This document shows, one piece after another, positions 11,667 through 23,570 of a stretch of DNA of 64,000 nt. The DNA is taken from the NCBI GenBank assembly GCA_950295325.1, contig OX485803.1, forward strand, positions 34,179,554-34,243,553. The letters run 5' to 3'. The DNA is from Polytrichum commune. Its lineage: Eukaryota; Streptophyta; Polytrichopsida; Polytrichales; Polytrichaceae. The position numbers and the translations under genes were made by a program. The notes beneath the pieces are model-generated. The model was not told where the DNA came from and searched no databases. It saw only the letters and a list, made by a program, of their open reading frames with translations. Within the stretch, counting starts at the first letter, position 1, and each line of letters starts with the position of its first letter.

Positions 11667-12112
11667 GTCGAAAAACGAAGAACATTGATTGACCACTACT
11701 GGTGCACTAGACTAGGGGTAGAATGATTGTTGTGTGGAATGGCTAATCGTAAAAGTGGCGGTCGGAAAAGGATGCAGTGATAGGTGGGATGCGATGATTG
11801 GCTGGATAGGTGCTATTTCACACCACTTACGATCATTCTTTGGTGTCATTAAGTTAACTATTTTTGTGTGCATCCATATGAAGAGTAGGATTATCTACTC
11901 CTCAAATCAGGGAGACTCTACTATACAAGTAGGGGGTTTGACTTACTTGCATGTTTGGGAAAGTGTAACTAATCATTTTCATGGAATAAAATTATGAAAC
12001 AACTCGCATTCCTCACCATCTCCTCTACTCCATCTTTGAAAAATATTGCACAAATTCCAAACCACTTTGTTCGACCGAATCAACTTATCTTCACCGTTTT
12101 CCATATTTCTAC
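11667..12112 (+). repeat. Dispersed repeat copy 1 (about 445 bp), second copy at 44.93 kb
   Basis: Direct match to 44924-45362 along its whole length. Shared blocks include TGACCACTA, GCACCACTT-CGATCA, TTTCCTCTACTCCATCTTTG and GAATCAACTTATCTTCA. The 87-codon frame here (11734-11997) is broken in the other copy, so a protein-coding role is unlikely. Confidence 0.75.
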
Positions 12113-12299
12113 ACTTACCGCCACAAACTTCATCTCACATTAATCACATGCTTATTCATCTCCTACGGGAAGTGAGTGTAGAGAGGAAAAGCATCCAAAT
12201 CACACACGTCTCTACCTTAGTTGTTATGGGCATCCAAGGGAGGTACAAGTGGCATTAAAATTGCAACAATCAATTCAGTGCGTGTACATTTACATGCAA

Positions 12300-12845
12300 C
12301 ATCGAATTGAGCAGCGAGGGACAAATAAAGGTTTTAAAGTAGAAACTGTTTCGATTTACTGTGAAATTAGATGATGCGACCTTGACTTGAGCGAGAAACA
12401 CATGAAGAGTTTTTAAGTATAAACTGTTTCGATTAAGTGTGTGAAATTAGATGATGCGACCTTGACTTGAGCGAGGGACACATGAAGAGTTTTTCAGTAT
12501 AAACTGTTTCGATTTACTGTGTGAAATTAGATGATGCATGCGACCTTGACTTGAGCGAGAAACACATGAAGAGATTTTAAAGTATGAACTGTTTCGATTT
12601 AGTGTGTGAAATTAGATGATGCGACCTTGACTTGAGTGAGGGACACATGAAGAGTTTTTCAGTATAAACTGTTTCGATTAAGTGTGTGAAGTGAGATGGT
12701 GTGACCTTGACTTGAGCGAGAAACACATGAAGAGTTTTTGAGTATGAACTGTTTCGATTTAGTGTGTGAAATTAGATGATGCGACCTCGACTCGAGCGAG
12801 AAACAATGTCATGAGATGAAGATAGAGTTTTTAAAGTATGAATTG
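12300..12845 (+). repeat. Tandem array, ~80-bp unit, about 6.5 copies
   Basis: The motif AACTGTTTCGATT recurs at about 12344, 12423, 12502, 12587, 12667 and 12747, spaced 79 to 85 bases, with a degenerate last unit ending near 12845. Each unit also has AAATTAGATGATGCGACC, TTGACTTGAGCGAG and ACACATGAAGAG. Units alternate between GAGAAACAC and GAGGGACAC variants, suggesting growth by two-unit (about 160 bp) duplications. The array ends exactly where a GC-rich, exon-like block begins. Confidence 0.93.
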
Positions 12846-13730
12846 GTGGTGTTGCCTGCAGGTGGAATTTGCAGCGCCGGTTGCCACTGCAACAGCGGAA
12901 GCAGCGGCGAAGCGAGAACTGGAGCCGGCGCAGCATCGCTCCTCGCCCACCGTCTCATTCTTCTCGTCGGCGATGAGCAGAGTGGGGAGCTCGAAATCCA
13001 ATCGCCGCGAAGCATCTGGGGTGGGTTCCAATTGTGTGTGTGTGTGTGTGTGTGGAGTGGTGAAAGATTGAATTGCGAGACTAAACTAGAAATGATGTCG
13101 AGCAACGAGAGAGAAGTTGTTAACTCGATTTCTTCCTCAACGCGCACTCGCGAAGCTCGACGTGACTCTTGCTCCGCAACTCTTTGGAACTTTGGGGGTA
13201 ACGATTCGAATCCGTCGTAAGTCTTACGTGAACCGATCGAGACGTAGGCATGGGTTGTGGTGGACATGTTGAAATCGTCTCCGGGGCATTTATGTTGGCA
13301 GATCTTATGATAGGCATGGCAGAAACAACCGATCTTGAATGTGGACTGCCTTATTATTTATTTTTGGTTTGTTTGTTTGTTTGTTTGTTTGTTTGTTGTG
13401 GGCATGTTTTAATCTCATACACATTTTGTTGATTATGAGAAATTTGTATCTAGAGTGATCCAATTTGACCACATTGCTTCTCAAGATATGCATTATTAGG
13501 GTTTTCATCTTATTCTTTTGATTTATATATCATTTCTCTATATGTGCAGGTTTCAACAGCGCAAAAATTACTCTCAGGTGCATTGTTTTATTTGGATGGA
13601 ATCTTTTGCCCATATTCACTTGAATATGAGTCGATGGTGGTTCAGATGCCCAAGACCATGGATGAGAGGAATTGTTGCATACGACCTTATCTCTTATTCA
13701 ATACTGGAAGCACCCTCAAATCATATGTGA
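12816..13730 (+). CDS. Possible small two-exon gene, function unknown
   Basis: A GC-rich frame opens at 12816 (MKIEFLKYELVVLPAGG) and ends at a canonical donor, GTC|GTAAGT, with the intron starting at 13217. A T-rich run and the acceptor TATGTGCAG|G put exon 2 at 13550. Splicing keeps the frame and continues to a stop at 13730 (about 193 aa in total), with a Trp/Arg-rich tail. Alternatively, exon 2 read in phase 0 gives VSTAQKLLSGALFYLDGIF to a stop at about 13735, which looks more protein-like; it could follow a start at 13250 (MGCGGHVEIVSGAFMLADLM). No family is recognised. A (GT)n run is embedded in exon 1, which argues for untranslated sequence. Support comes only from composition and splice signals. 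Confidence 0.25.
13036..13053. repeat. (GT)9 microsatellite
   Basis: Dinucleotide run in the GC-rich block after the tandem array. Confidence 0.9.
13365..13397. repeat. (GTTT)8 microsatellite
   Basis: Tetranucleotide run inside the putative intron of the 12.8-13.7 kb locus. Confidence 0.9.
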
Positions 13731-13739
13731 AATGAATTA

Positions 13740-16700
13740 TGGATATGAAATAGAAAAAAGTTTCCAAGCTAAATTAATGTTTAAATTAGCTTAAAAGACC
13801 ATCAATAAGTCTAGTGAGGCACATTTGGGGTTAAGCACAAGCACTTAAGGACCAAGTTTGGGGCATGAATGAATAAAAGGCATGCTCATGTCAATGACTC
13901 CCTATTGCCATGCTATGGGAATAAGGGAAACGTGACTTTATAATCAAAATTTATTGGGTACACATGCCTATGCAATTATTGTGAGTTACTATGTGGAGTT
14001 ACGTCATGCTACGATTATTTTAACACTTTATACAAATGAAGCACACATTAAAGGTTACATAACAAAACCTACCTAGAATGAAAATACTCAATAAAAGAAC
14101 CTTGTTGCATTGGATCATATACACTCTAATACCTTTACCACTTTGGCGCTACTTAACCTATTTTTAGGATACTAACTTTTTCAAAATTGTATTTAAAAAA
14201 TATCAAAAATTAATATGGACATTTTGGATTTGTCCTTTAAACCAAGGATTGTAGAATCTTAAAATCTTAAAATATAACAATTAATCACCTATAAATAGTC
14301 AAAGTGGTAAAGGTACTATGGGGTGTGTGTGTGTGTGTGTTCGGGGAGGATGAAAATGTTGATGTCTATGTAGGACTATTAATGACAATTTAACACCAAA
14401 ATTGGGCTCAAAGATCCCAAATTATCCTATTGAGGTTAATATTAGTAAAAAATAACAATAATACTATAGATCAATTTTTTATTGCACGCCCGATAATGGG
14501 TGTTGGGAAACGTCATCACTCAATGAAACTCTATATGGTAATCGGTCAATATTTCAGACCTTGGACAACTACCAAAATAACTATAGTTAACTAGGTTTTT
14601 TCAATACATTTCAGGGAACAACTATAATTAACTAGAAAAAATTCAAACCAATTTGAAGAACAACTATAGTCAACTAGAAAAATTCCAAGTATTATTATAA
14701 ATTGGAAGAAGTTCGCCTCTTGATTTGCTTCAGTTGAGGGTCTTTAATATGCTTGGGCCACTGAGGATCATCAAGAAACACCTTTATATGATCACTCAAA
14801 GTATTGGGCTCCGCAACAACCTCCATGTACATCACCAACACAAATAACACACGAGTGACACTACAACACTACAACTTTGAACATGTTGCGCTCAATTTTA
14901 GTTAACTACATATCTAATTAACTAGATATAACTATAGTTAACCAGATATTTTGGCAGACTTAATTTTTTGACAACTGTAATTGATTACATTTTTTGGCAA
15001 GTGAAATCGTGAACAACTATAGTTAGAAAAGGTAACTAATTGCATGAGAAGATGCGGTGTGGTACATGCCATATATAAGTGAATATCACAACTGCGAAAA
15101 GGATAACAAATGATTTTTTTTCCATCCCTTTACTCACACTCTCCAAAAAAATGTCTATCTATAAACCCATCTTCTCAAATGCATCAAAATGCTCATATGG
15201 TTGAAATGTTCATATTTGACCAATATATAATAGCTTGAATCAACTCTTTATGCATTATTCTTTTCTCCTTAGGATTCTCAAAGTCACCTTTCACAATCAT
15301 TGCAACTGTTGACATTCAAGACTAGAGGGGAGGGGTTTTTGGACTACACGAGGTCAAATTGCACCTAAAACAAGGTGTGTGTGTCTTGTTTTGTTCTATT
15401 CTATTTAAAAAAAATAGAACCAAAACTTGTGAGAAAAAAAGTTCTAAAAAATCTACATGACAATGTGGTCTAGTGGGTCACTACAACTCCGTATCAAATG
15501 GCATGTACACAACTTATGCCATCACCAACACATAACCTGCAATATTTCCCCCTTTGTAACCCAGGATCAATTTTTAGGAAATTGCATCCCATCGCCACCT
15601 CCAAATTTGGATGAAGCAAACAAAAACTCGAATGGCATTCTTCATTATCCAATGTGCATATACTAACTAATTTTGAATTTTGAATTTTTTTGGGTCACCC
15701 ATTAGCCAGAGGAGTTGGTGTTGGGTGAGGGTCGGTCATAGGTTCAACTATCTTAAAGCATATTGGATTTTTTTGGTCATGATACATTGCAACACATAAA
15801 ATTTACTTGATTTAGTTATTAATTGTGTTGTCCCAATGCTAAGCCACCTCTACCCCCCCTCCCCCCCCCATGACCACGTGGACATGGACTAGAGTCGGTG
15901 AACGGACATCACATGTCAATATATAATAACCACTAACACACTAACATCCCGTTTCTTTCTTTTTGTAATGTCTCAATGAGAGCCTTTTTGGTGGTTGTTG
16001 TTGTTGTTGTTGTTGTGTTGCTCCTTGTATAAGGACGCAACTAAATGAGTTACTACATAAAACACAACTATTCTTGTCATGTAGGAGGGCATAGCTTTCA
16101 AGTAATTGGTCGTGAAAAAACCAAGCATTGTGGTCTAGTTGCTGATGCTTATGGTTGCAACCGAAGTGACCCAACTTTGATTCCACGTGCCATGTTGGTG
16201 CTCTCACCAAAGCTTATAGGTAGTCTACCCAGTTATGATCAAGTTTTTTTGGGTACCCTAGACATCTAGAGGTTTTGTCTTTTGAGAATTTGGGACAAAA
16301 CGTGTTTAGAAATGATAATGTTCACTTCTCTAACAAAAAAATCTTACTTGGTGAAGAATGCCACCCAATGAACAAACCTCAATAAATCACACTAATCCTC
16401 GCCGACTTTTGGTCAATGTTTTTGTTGAAGGTTATTGGCACAAAGTAAGTTTTCCATGTATAGGTGTTTGGTATCATTAAGGTCTACATTCACTCATGTG
16501 GATGGATATCCAATGCGTATTCTTCTCTAGGACCTTGATGTGGGGGTCATATTCAAAGTCCAATGTCATGTTAATCATAGTCCATTGTTGGCCCGTATTT
16601 GAGTTAGGTGGTTCAAGGCATTTAATGCATAGTACAATGCCATGCCTTTGATTATAATCACATCTTAAGAGTGAAGCTAGGACGTGAGCATACATATATT

Positions 16701-17454
16701 CGGATCTATTTGGATTTTTCTAGATCTCAAGATATGAAGCTCAATAAATTTACTCATGCAACATTCAATATGGAGATGTGCAATGACAACCACATTCTAA
16801 CTTGCATGTTTAAGAATCTTGGGTCCACACCACCATGTTATGCAAATCAAATATTTATAGCTCAAATGAAAGTCTATTCCCTATTCCTTAATAGAAAGAG
16901 GTCCAAAGTCCGGATTTCATTCCCTAACATGTACCATTGGAGGTGAGGTAAGAACCTATCCCCTATAGGTTTGTTGGTGAATCATCCCAATTTAAGCCCA
17001 CAAGACTAATTTAGGATCACTGACCTTGATTTAGGTGTTAATTTGCCTAAATTTAACAATCCCAATGCAGAGTCATAGTAGTCAACATTTCATCCTCCCC
17101 ATTTGTGGGCATTGTGAACTTTTGTCCGTCAAGTCCTCCTCGAACTTCAACTTTCCCCTACAATCATGCTAGCCACCACTTCTCATTCTCTAGGGAACAC
17201 TTGCATGCTCTTTTATTCACCACAAATTGAAGTCTCACTTGAATAATTTGGCCATTGCAACATTTGATGCACAACATGTTTGTGAGTCACAAGATATTTG
17301 TGGACTTTCCTTCAATGGGCATAACTACACTGAACACCTCATTTAGTGGAGCATTAAAATCGGTGTGGCATGTTAATGAGAGTGGTCTTTGTCACTTGCC
17401 TCTCTATTTGCTACATGACAAATCAAAACCCAATCACCTCTACTTGGATGGCAA
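13740..17454. other. AT-rich gene-free DNA
   Basis: It holds a (GT)n run at about 14325-14340, several AACTATAGTTAACTAG palindromic motifs at 14575-14700 and 14880-15020 that are related to the 31.4/33.1 kb repeat, and a (GTT)n run near 15998-16015. Frames of 60-90 codons (for example 16045-16269) carry no recognised motif. Confidence 0.45.
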
Positions 17455-17659
17455 CTACACTGATAATCCCAATTAGTGCGTGTTGCTATACTGAGTTACG
17501 CAATGCTATGATTATTCAATGAGAATGTTATATTTCACTAAGCACAGGTATATCCGAACAATCTATTGAACTTTCATTAGTGAAATTTGAACTCTTAAGA
17601 TGTTATCGCACTACGTAACTCCAAAGAGTAACACACACCAATTGGGATAATCAGTGTAG
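17455..17659. mobile_element. Foldback/TIR element (205 bp)
   Basis: The ends CTACACTGATAATCCCAATT and, reversed from the right, CTACACTGATTATCCCAATT match at 19 of 20 bases. Inverted similarity continues inward (GTGTGTTACT, GAGTTACG, ATTTCACTAA), leaving a loop of about 40 bases. Related in motif order to the 6.4- and 52.5-kb elements. Non-coding. Confidence 0.8.
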
Positions 17660-18046
17660 AAAAGCTGTCACAAAGTCATCTCTGTGACTTGTCATGTGAC
17701 TACATCTCTAGTAACCACCAAAGGACAGTGCTTTTGTATTCTCTTTATAAATATGGTTTCCACCTCCGACACCTCCCTTCCCTTCAAGGAGAGACTCCCT
17801 GAGTTGAATAGACTGTATTTGGGTACCAGGATCTACAGAAATTCATGCACAAAACCACATGAAAGATCCTAGGTAAATGCATATCTTTGGGTACTAAACA
17901 GTACCTAACCCCTACTACAATGTAACTTTCTTGAAATCATAGCAACTTCAGATTAAAATTACCAAAAAATCCAACCAAGTTTGAGTCTTTTCAAACCACC
18001 ATTGGAGAATCTCATTTTTTTCATATACAGGTTGAAGATACAAAAG

Positions 18047-18151
18047 ATGGACTTTGCCTCTATTTTGGATAGTCCAAAGCCACCACCACCCAGGAAGACC
18101 AACTTACTAGACTATCCTCTTCCAGTAGGTTATGGTAAAAAAAGAAAGTGA
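18047..18151 (+). CDS. Possible 34-codon ORF or exon, Pro-rich
   Basis: An ATG at 18047 opens a short frame beginning MDFASILDSPKPPPPRK and ending at a TGA at 18149-18151. A T-rich run and ATACAG (acceptor-like) lie just before it, and GGTAAA (donor-like) just before its end. The composition looks coding, but nothing is recognised and it lies in the expected 3' flank of the minus-strand thioredoxin gene. Low support. Confidence 0.15.
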   Translation: MDFASILDSPKPPPPRKTNLLDYPLPVGYGKKRK

Positions 18152-18348
18152 AAATGTCTTAAATTACATGCAAGAATCACAGAAACGATGTAAGATCGAC
18201 GAATAATGTGGGGAGGGGTGAACCATCCAATCCAAGTGCTGATCTGTTGCAGACAAAATTTGCTTGCTGATCCTATACCCGTTGGCCCTCCCTGTTGCTT
18301 GCTTGAGAGTACAAAGTATGCCTTGTCTGTAGGTTAAGTGCATGCTTA

Positions 18349-21300
18349 TTACACCTTGGCCGGTTGCCCGTAATGTTCCGCAAACTTCTTCTTGAGCTCA
18401 TCCAACTTGGCCCCTGTGTGGGAGTGGACTTGCTCACCATTTCGGAAGAATCTGAAGTTGGGTACTGCCCTCACTGACCACTTTCGCATCAAGGTCTGCA
18501 CTCATGGATGCAGAAAATAGTATTTAGAAGAAGGAAAATTTAATGAAAGAAACGTATGTAAGAACTCAGCAACTTGTGTTACTTTGGGTCCTTGTTTCAA
18601 GGCCTCCGAACTTGTAGACACCCTTGGGTTAAGTTAGAAAATGAACAAGGTGCTACACACATGAAGATTGGTTGGATCTTTATAATTGTCCTAGTGTATC
18701 AAGTGGAATGGAAATGGGTGACATAATGTGATAATTTGTAGGCCATGAAGATCGGTTTATGATCGGTCGAATAAGCTTCTAACATTCCAGGTTGACAGGT
18801 TGGTGTTCCAAGTAAAATGTCCACTGATCAAGGATTAGTAACCACAATAGTTGTGTCATATGAACACATGAATTGATAGTGTAGATTAGACAGTAGATAC
18901 TGATGTGGTCAAACCATATATCCGTACTTTTTGAGTGTCAAGTTGTTTGGCATAGAAACAAACCAGCGATCCCCTTCTAGGCCAGGGAACCACATTGATA
19001 GTTCCTCCAGATGGAAAGAGAGAGAAGATAAACACAGTTTCAGAATGCAGAAACATGAGCCTGAACAATTCTGTACTGAGACTCACCCGAGTATTGTTAT
19101 CAGTGTCGCCATTAATCTTCAGGAAAACGGCATCAGGGTATGCAAGGCTCATCTCCACAACTTTCGGGTATATCATTTTGCAAGGTCCACATGTTTTGGT
19201 GGAGATGTCAACCACAACCTGCACCCCCGAGTGAAACTCCACATCTTAGATGACAAGAACCCACTTTCATAAGCTTGTTACAACAAACTGATTGACTTGA
19301 GAAAGGTCAGAATTTGGAAAACACAATAATTTCTATCTTTAGACAATACGTATTGCCATAAAATAATCAACATATAGAAGTCAATCAAAACATCTGTAGA
19401 GACCTGATTCCACAAGAAGAAAAATTATTATAGGGGCGTTTACGCATGCACAACTACTCAAGTGGTTGTGGTTCAGGCCCACCTTCAAGCACAGCTATGT
19501 TTTTTTTTTTTTTGATTTAAACACAAAGGTGTATTTGTAGCTGACGAGTAGACTTGACCTCAATTATTATTTCTCCTATTGCTGCAATCCAGAGTGGAGA
19601 CAAACAATTTATAGATTCTAATGTAAAGTGTCTAGGAGTAATCGTCTCCCACACACCCTCATCTGTGATTTCGTCTTGAAGCTCTCTCTCGATGTCACAT
19701 AGAAACTATAAATAAGGTAGAACTAGAGTAAACTACGACTACCACAATCACCCTTAACCAAGCCTTGACCTGTAGTTAATGAAGGGTAGTTGTGGTTGAG
19801 ATTGTCATCAATGCACCTTATCCCTCAAAAATGGAGTCAAAAAGTAAAATGCAGCCATTAACCACCATAGTTATGGTTGTGTGTAAACTCCCATTAGAGA
19901 AGCTACAGAAGAGCTCCTTGACAGAAAGTACGAGCTCCTCAATGCAAACATCAGCAAAAGAATGCCTCATATTGAGCCAGATGTCAGACTGCAAAATTGA
20001 TGATAGAAAGACGCACCAGTTTGTCACCGGCATCTTTCAAAATTTGGTTGAACTCCTCCTCTGCTTCAAAGAAACACACGAGCTACAAACTCAGCAACAT
20101 TCTCAGACAGCGGTTTTGACCTCAATATCGATGTCACACCGGTAGTACACCTCCTACCCCACAAGCATCTCAGAACTAGTAGCTTCAGGACACAAAAATC
20201 CCCTCTAGTCCAACCCTTCTACACACTTCTACCTCCTTTCAATTTGAGGAAAACTCCAAAGAAATGGTCGTGTAGTGCATTTGTATCTCATATAAATTCA
20301 CTAAGACTTGAATGAGAAGGCAACCTTCCATGCCCATAATGTGTTGTCCAATCCAAGTATCAACTATCTTTCACAGCTTGGGCAACACCCCAAAACCAAC
20401 AGGCTCCACATATGGAATTCAAGTTCAATGTAAGAGACACTCAGGATTCAGTCAATAAACTCTGACCACCTCTAAAGGAGACAAATGAACTCCAAATTTG
20501 AAATGTATGATCTTCAATCTCATACATTCGATTCTGACTTCATATGCGGACACCGGAAGACCGCACAATTCAGATGTAAAGTACTTTTAGCCCAAACATA
20601 GTTTTCCTTCAGATTCTTCTCCCAAAAGTTAATTCAACAACCCTGACTGACCATCGAATGCAATTGAAACATCAGGACTGTACAAGATACCAATGAACAT
20701 CAGAACTTTAGGGTCGCCAAAACACATCCAGCTGCCAAGTTCTGAACCTCTTACTACTCATTTTCTGGAAACTCGATATGCCTGGATACTCACTTAAAAT
20801 TCATATACCTATCATGTCAGATGAAATACCTGTCCATTCAGGTATGGCTTCCAACAGGGATTGGAAGGAAATGGTTTCAGGTTCGTCACAGCAACATGGC
20901 ATAAACTGCAACATAATTAAGTGACAACATACCAACAACCTTAAGGATTTGGTAGGCTTGTGGAAAGCACAGCTGCCAACAATGCTGCCAAATTGGCCAC
21001 CTTCGCAACGAGCAACACATGGTCACCGTCAAATCTGCCAAAGCTCGCATATCCTAACGTATGTGGATCTGTTGCCGGCACTTCCAACTCCACAGCTAAT
21101 TTTGAATGTTGGATCAAATTGGATATTGTCTTGTCCGGTTAGCAAGTGCAAATCGTGAAGATAATCATTTCAAGTTTTGGAATAGGAGTTGAGATGCAAA
21201 TTTCTAAATTCATATGAAGATCTTCTTCTTTTGAAACGATCACATAGGTCTTGACAAATTGTGTTGACAACTGAACCTAGATGATATCTACAGTTTGAGC

Positions 21301-22504
21301 ACATAGTCCAAATTCATTGTGACACATGTCTTCTTGGTGTCCGTTCATAACTACCAGCCTTGACATGTACCACAATATATAAGTGTCCGCTAGGGGTTCC
21401 CATTGTGAGATGGGGTTTTGAAATGGGAGGGAAAAACAACCTCCTATTTGGTCGTTGGTTCATTAAACCATCATTAAACCATGTGACCCGGAGCGCCACT
21501 GGCAGGTGAACTTCACGTGACATGTGGATCGTGACATGTGGATAGTTACGCGAAGCGCGTAGGAATATGGACTCCCTACTGGTCAACGCAACCCTTAGAT
21601 GTTTGAAAAGTGAAAAAGGCAGTTGTGGGCACACGTTGAAGGGAGTAGATACTTTCTTCAAGAGGACTTCTCCTGCATTAAAGCATTTGGCCAAGGAATA
21701 GTTCACGTTTGTCATGACGTATTCTCCTTCTTTTTGGCTATATTGATGTGGCATGGGAGAGAGGTACTAGTGCTAATGAAGCCAGCTCCAATAGGGGACC
21801 CAACAAATATTCCTTGGCTGAGTCCAGACCAGTGTTGTGAGGATATCGTTAATTTCATATACCGATGGGTAAGCATACTTCACAAGAACTTAACAAATTT
21901 TTACCCAGCTGGAGCGGCATGGTACTGAAAATATCATAATATGTCCAAGGGTGCAGAGATAATACCATGGAATTTGGTGATGCTATATGTGCAAGTATCA
22001 AGTGGGTATCAATACTGGTATTAAAGGGTGTGATACCAGCTGGTTTGGATGTTTTGAACCCATATACATACCTTCATTCATACCCCAGGCTCATGAATCA
22101 AACTTCATCGGGGAGGAGCCACAACATTGGTCCTGGTCTGGAATGGAAAGGAGAGTGATAGCCTCCGAAAGAGGAGAGGAGAGAAGACGAGGGAAGGGAT
22201 GATACCCACCGCTTTGAAACTCCATCACATTGCCATCCGAGGTTGAGTCCGCCAGAGGCCGCACTTCGCTCCTACACACCACGGGACCCCTCTTCGTTCT
22301 GTTCCCCCTTGCTGCCACGGACAAGGCGCCCAACCCAGCTGCCGTGACCGCGCTGCTGCTACGGCCAAGAAGCTGGCGATGACTCCCAGGTAACGCCACG
22401 TTTCTCACAGACAACGCACTGCACGGCGACAGCAGCTGCGCTCCTGCGGAATTGCACCGCGCCATCCCCGTTCCCATCACCACTTCCATTGCTTGGCTCG
22501 CCAT
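18349..22504 (-). CDS. Plastid-targeted thioredoxin (CGPC), 3 exons, 199 aa
   Basis: Exons (minus strand): 22504-22210, 19244-19087 and 18495-18349; introns of 2965 and 591 bp are GT-AG and in phase. The ATG at 22504 gives MASQAMEVVMGTGMARC. Residues 1 to about 80 are rich in Ala/Ser/Arg with few acidic residues and include VVCR, typical of a chloroplast transit peptide. The thioredoxin core follows: VVVDISTKTCGPCKMIYP with the active site C117-G-P-C120, then DAVFLKINGDTDNNTR. Exon 3 supplies the cis-proline in VRAVPNFRFF (P163) and ends GQPAKV before TAATAA. Thioredoxins of this type reduce disulfides on plastid enzymes. The core resembles CDSP32-like or atypical plastid thioredoxins more than types m or f, but the subclass is inferred. 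Only about 15 residues separate the first strand from VVVD, fewer than usual, so a small exon in intron 1 may have been missed. Confidence 0.9.
19245..22209 (-). other. Intron 1 of the thioredoxin gene
   Basis: Donor AGCG|GTGGGT at 22209 and acceptor TCTAAG| at 19245. It holds a T13 run near 19500 and a diverged inverse copy of the mL54-intron repeat (about 21440-21720). A plus-strand frame at 20960-21142 (ESTAANNAAKLATFATSNT) looks mildly coding but is unrecognised. Confidence 0.7.
21440..21720 (-). repeat. Diverged inverse copy of the 300-bp mL54-intron repeat
   Basis: The reverse complement shares the motif series GAGAAGTCCTCTTG, GTGTGC-CACAA, GACATGTGGATAGTT and TTGGTCGTTGGTTCATTAAA with 48.6-49.5 kb. 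It contains a short doubled GACATGTGGAT motif. Confidence 0.5.
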
Positions 22505-22783
22505 TGCAAACAACTACTACGCAAAAACGCAACACGCAAACTCAATTAATCAGTAGTGACGAAAATTCGACGCGGTTGATTCCAAATCTTCACAATGCCC
22601 GATGCACCCAGGTCACAGATGATAGCCACTGTGGCAACGATTACTCGAATTTGATGATGATTTGAGCGCAGAGAGAATGGGGGGAAGAGGAAAAAAAAAA
22701 CGGAAGCCCGAGGAGCGGAAGAAGTAGAGGAGGAGCGGGAGAGCGCCCTTGGCGATTGTCCCCTATCGTGTGCGAGATCCTGA

Positions 22784-22789
22784 CACGTG
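22784..22789. promoter_or_regulatory. G-box CACGTG upstream of thioredoxin gene
   Basis: The palindrome ACACGTGT lies about 280 bp upstream of the start codon, in a GC-rich promoter-like stretch (22510-22800). G-boxes bind bZIP and bHLH factors in light- and stress-responsive plant promoters; activity here is inferred. Confidence 0.5.
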
Positions 22790-22799
22790 TCGGGTTTAT

Positions 22800-23334
22800 C
22801 TCCAGGTCATTCTGGTCCGTAGCTTTGTTGAAGAATTCTAAGCTTTACACTGTCTAGTCGGCTGGATGAGTTTTGGGAATTCATCGTGGTGTCTGTGCAT
22901 GAAATTCATCCATCCACTGGCGGTGGATGAAGGGGTTCTAATGAAACTCCAGAGATAGGGAATTACACTCTAAACTCCATAATATCACACTTGTGGCAAC
23001 CAAAGTGCACGTCGTATTACAGAATTCTTGTAGTGTTAACATGCATGCATGATACAAGAGAATTAGTGAAGCATGTGAAATTTTGGAATAACACAAAACC
23101 AACATTACAATAATGACAATAATTACAATGATGACAACATGATGCGTGGAAGCGTGTGCTTGGAATTCTTTGATGGTTTATTTTAATGTCAAAACACATG
23201 ATATATGGGAGAAATACATGACAATAAGGAATGAGACCTAAACTAAGAACATGTATTCCCAAGGGTTTTGGGATATAATAAGAGAAGGACTGACATTAAG
23301 GAGATTGACATTACAGACTTTAGAGTGTATCATA
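22800..23334. other. Gene-free DNA
   Basis: No supported feature. Confidence 0.4.
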
Positions 23335-23570
23335 TAGAAGAGTACCTCTCAATCATCTGACATAAAAAATCCTCTAACATAGTATGCAGCCTAGAGGTTG
23401 TTGTTGTTATTGTTGTTTTAATTTTAATTTTTAAGTTGATTTGACTCTGGGATCATCATATCTATAGATCATGCACTAGTTTACTTGAGGTCATTTGAGA
23501 AGAATCAACAACAAATTTATGGGAGGTCAAGTTTTTACATTGGATGGATAAGAGGTATGCTTGTATCTGA
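23335..23570 (-). mobile_element. TIR element, family shared with 39.23-39.36 kb
   Basis: Ends AGTACCTCTCAATCATCTGA and TTGGATGGATAAGAGGTATG are imperfect inverses. Its reverse complement aligns with 39228-39363, sharing AGCATACCTCT, ATCCATCCA, AAAAACTTGA and TTCTCAAATGAC. A remnant of one end is also seen near 56870-56895. Non-coding. Confidence 0.6.

Noticed and set aside
12300-12845. CRISPR-like regular repeat array
   Set aside because: Whole 80-bp units repeat with no unique spacers, and the DNA is plant nuclear; it is a minisatellite.
13190-13220. tRNA T-arm around GATTCGAATCC
   Set aside because: The flanking 5-bp stem does not pair and no other tRNA arm is present.
12809-13267. 152-codon minus-strand frame (MSTTTHAYVSIG...)
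   Set aside because: It runs through the GT microsatellite and the tandem array edge; the plus-strand splice signals fit better, though neither is proven.
21314-21754. 146-codon minus-strand frame in thioredoxin intron 1
   Set aside because: It lies in a diverged dispersed repeat and shows no domain; no splice signals tie it to the gene.
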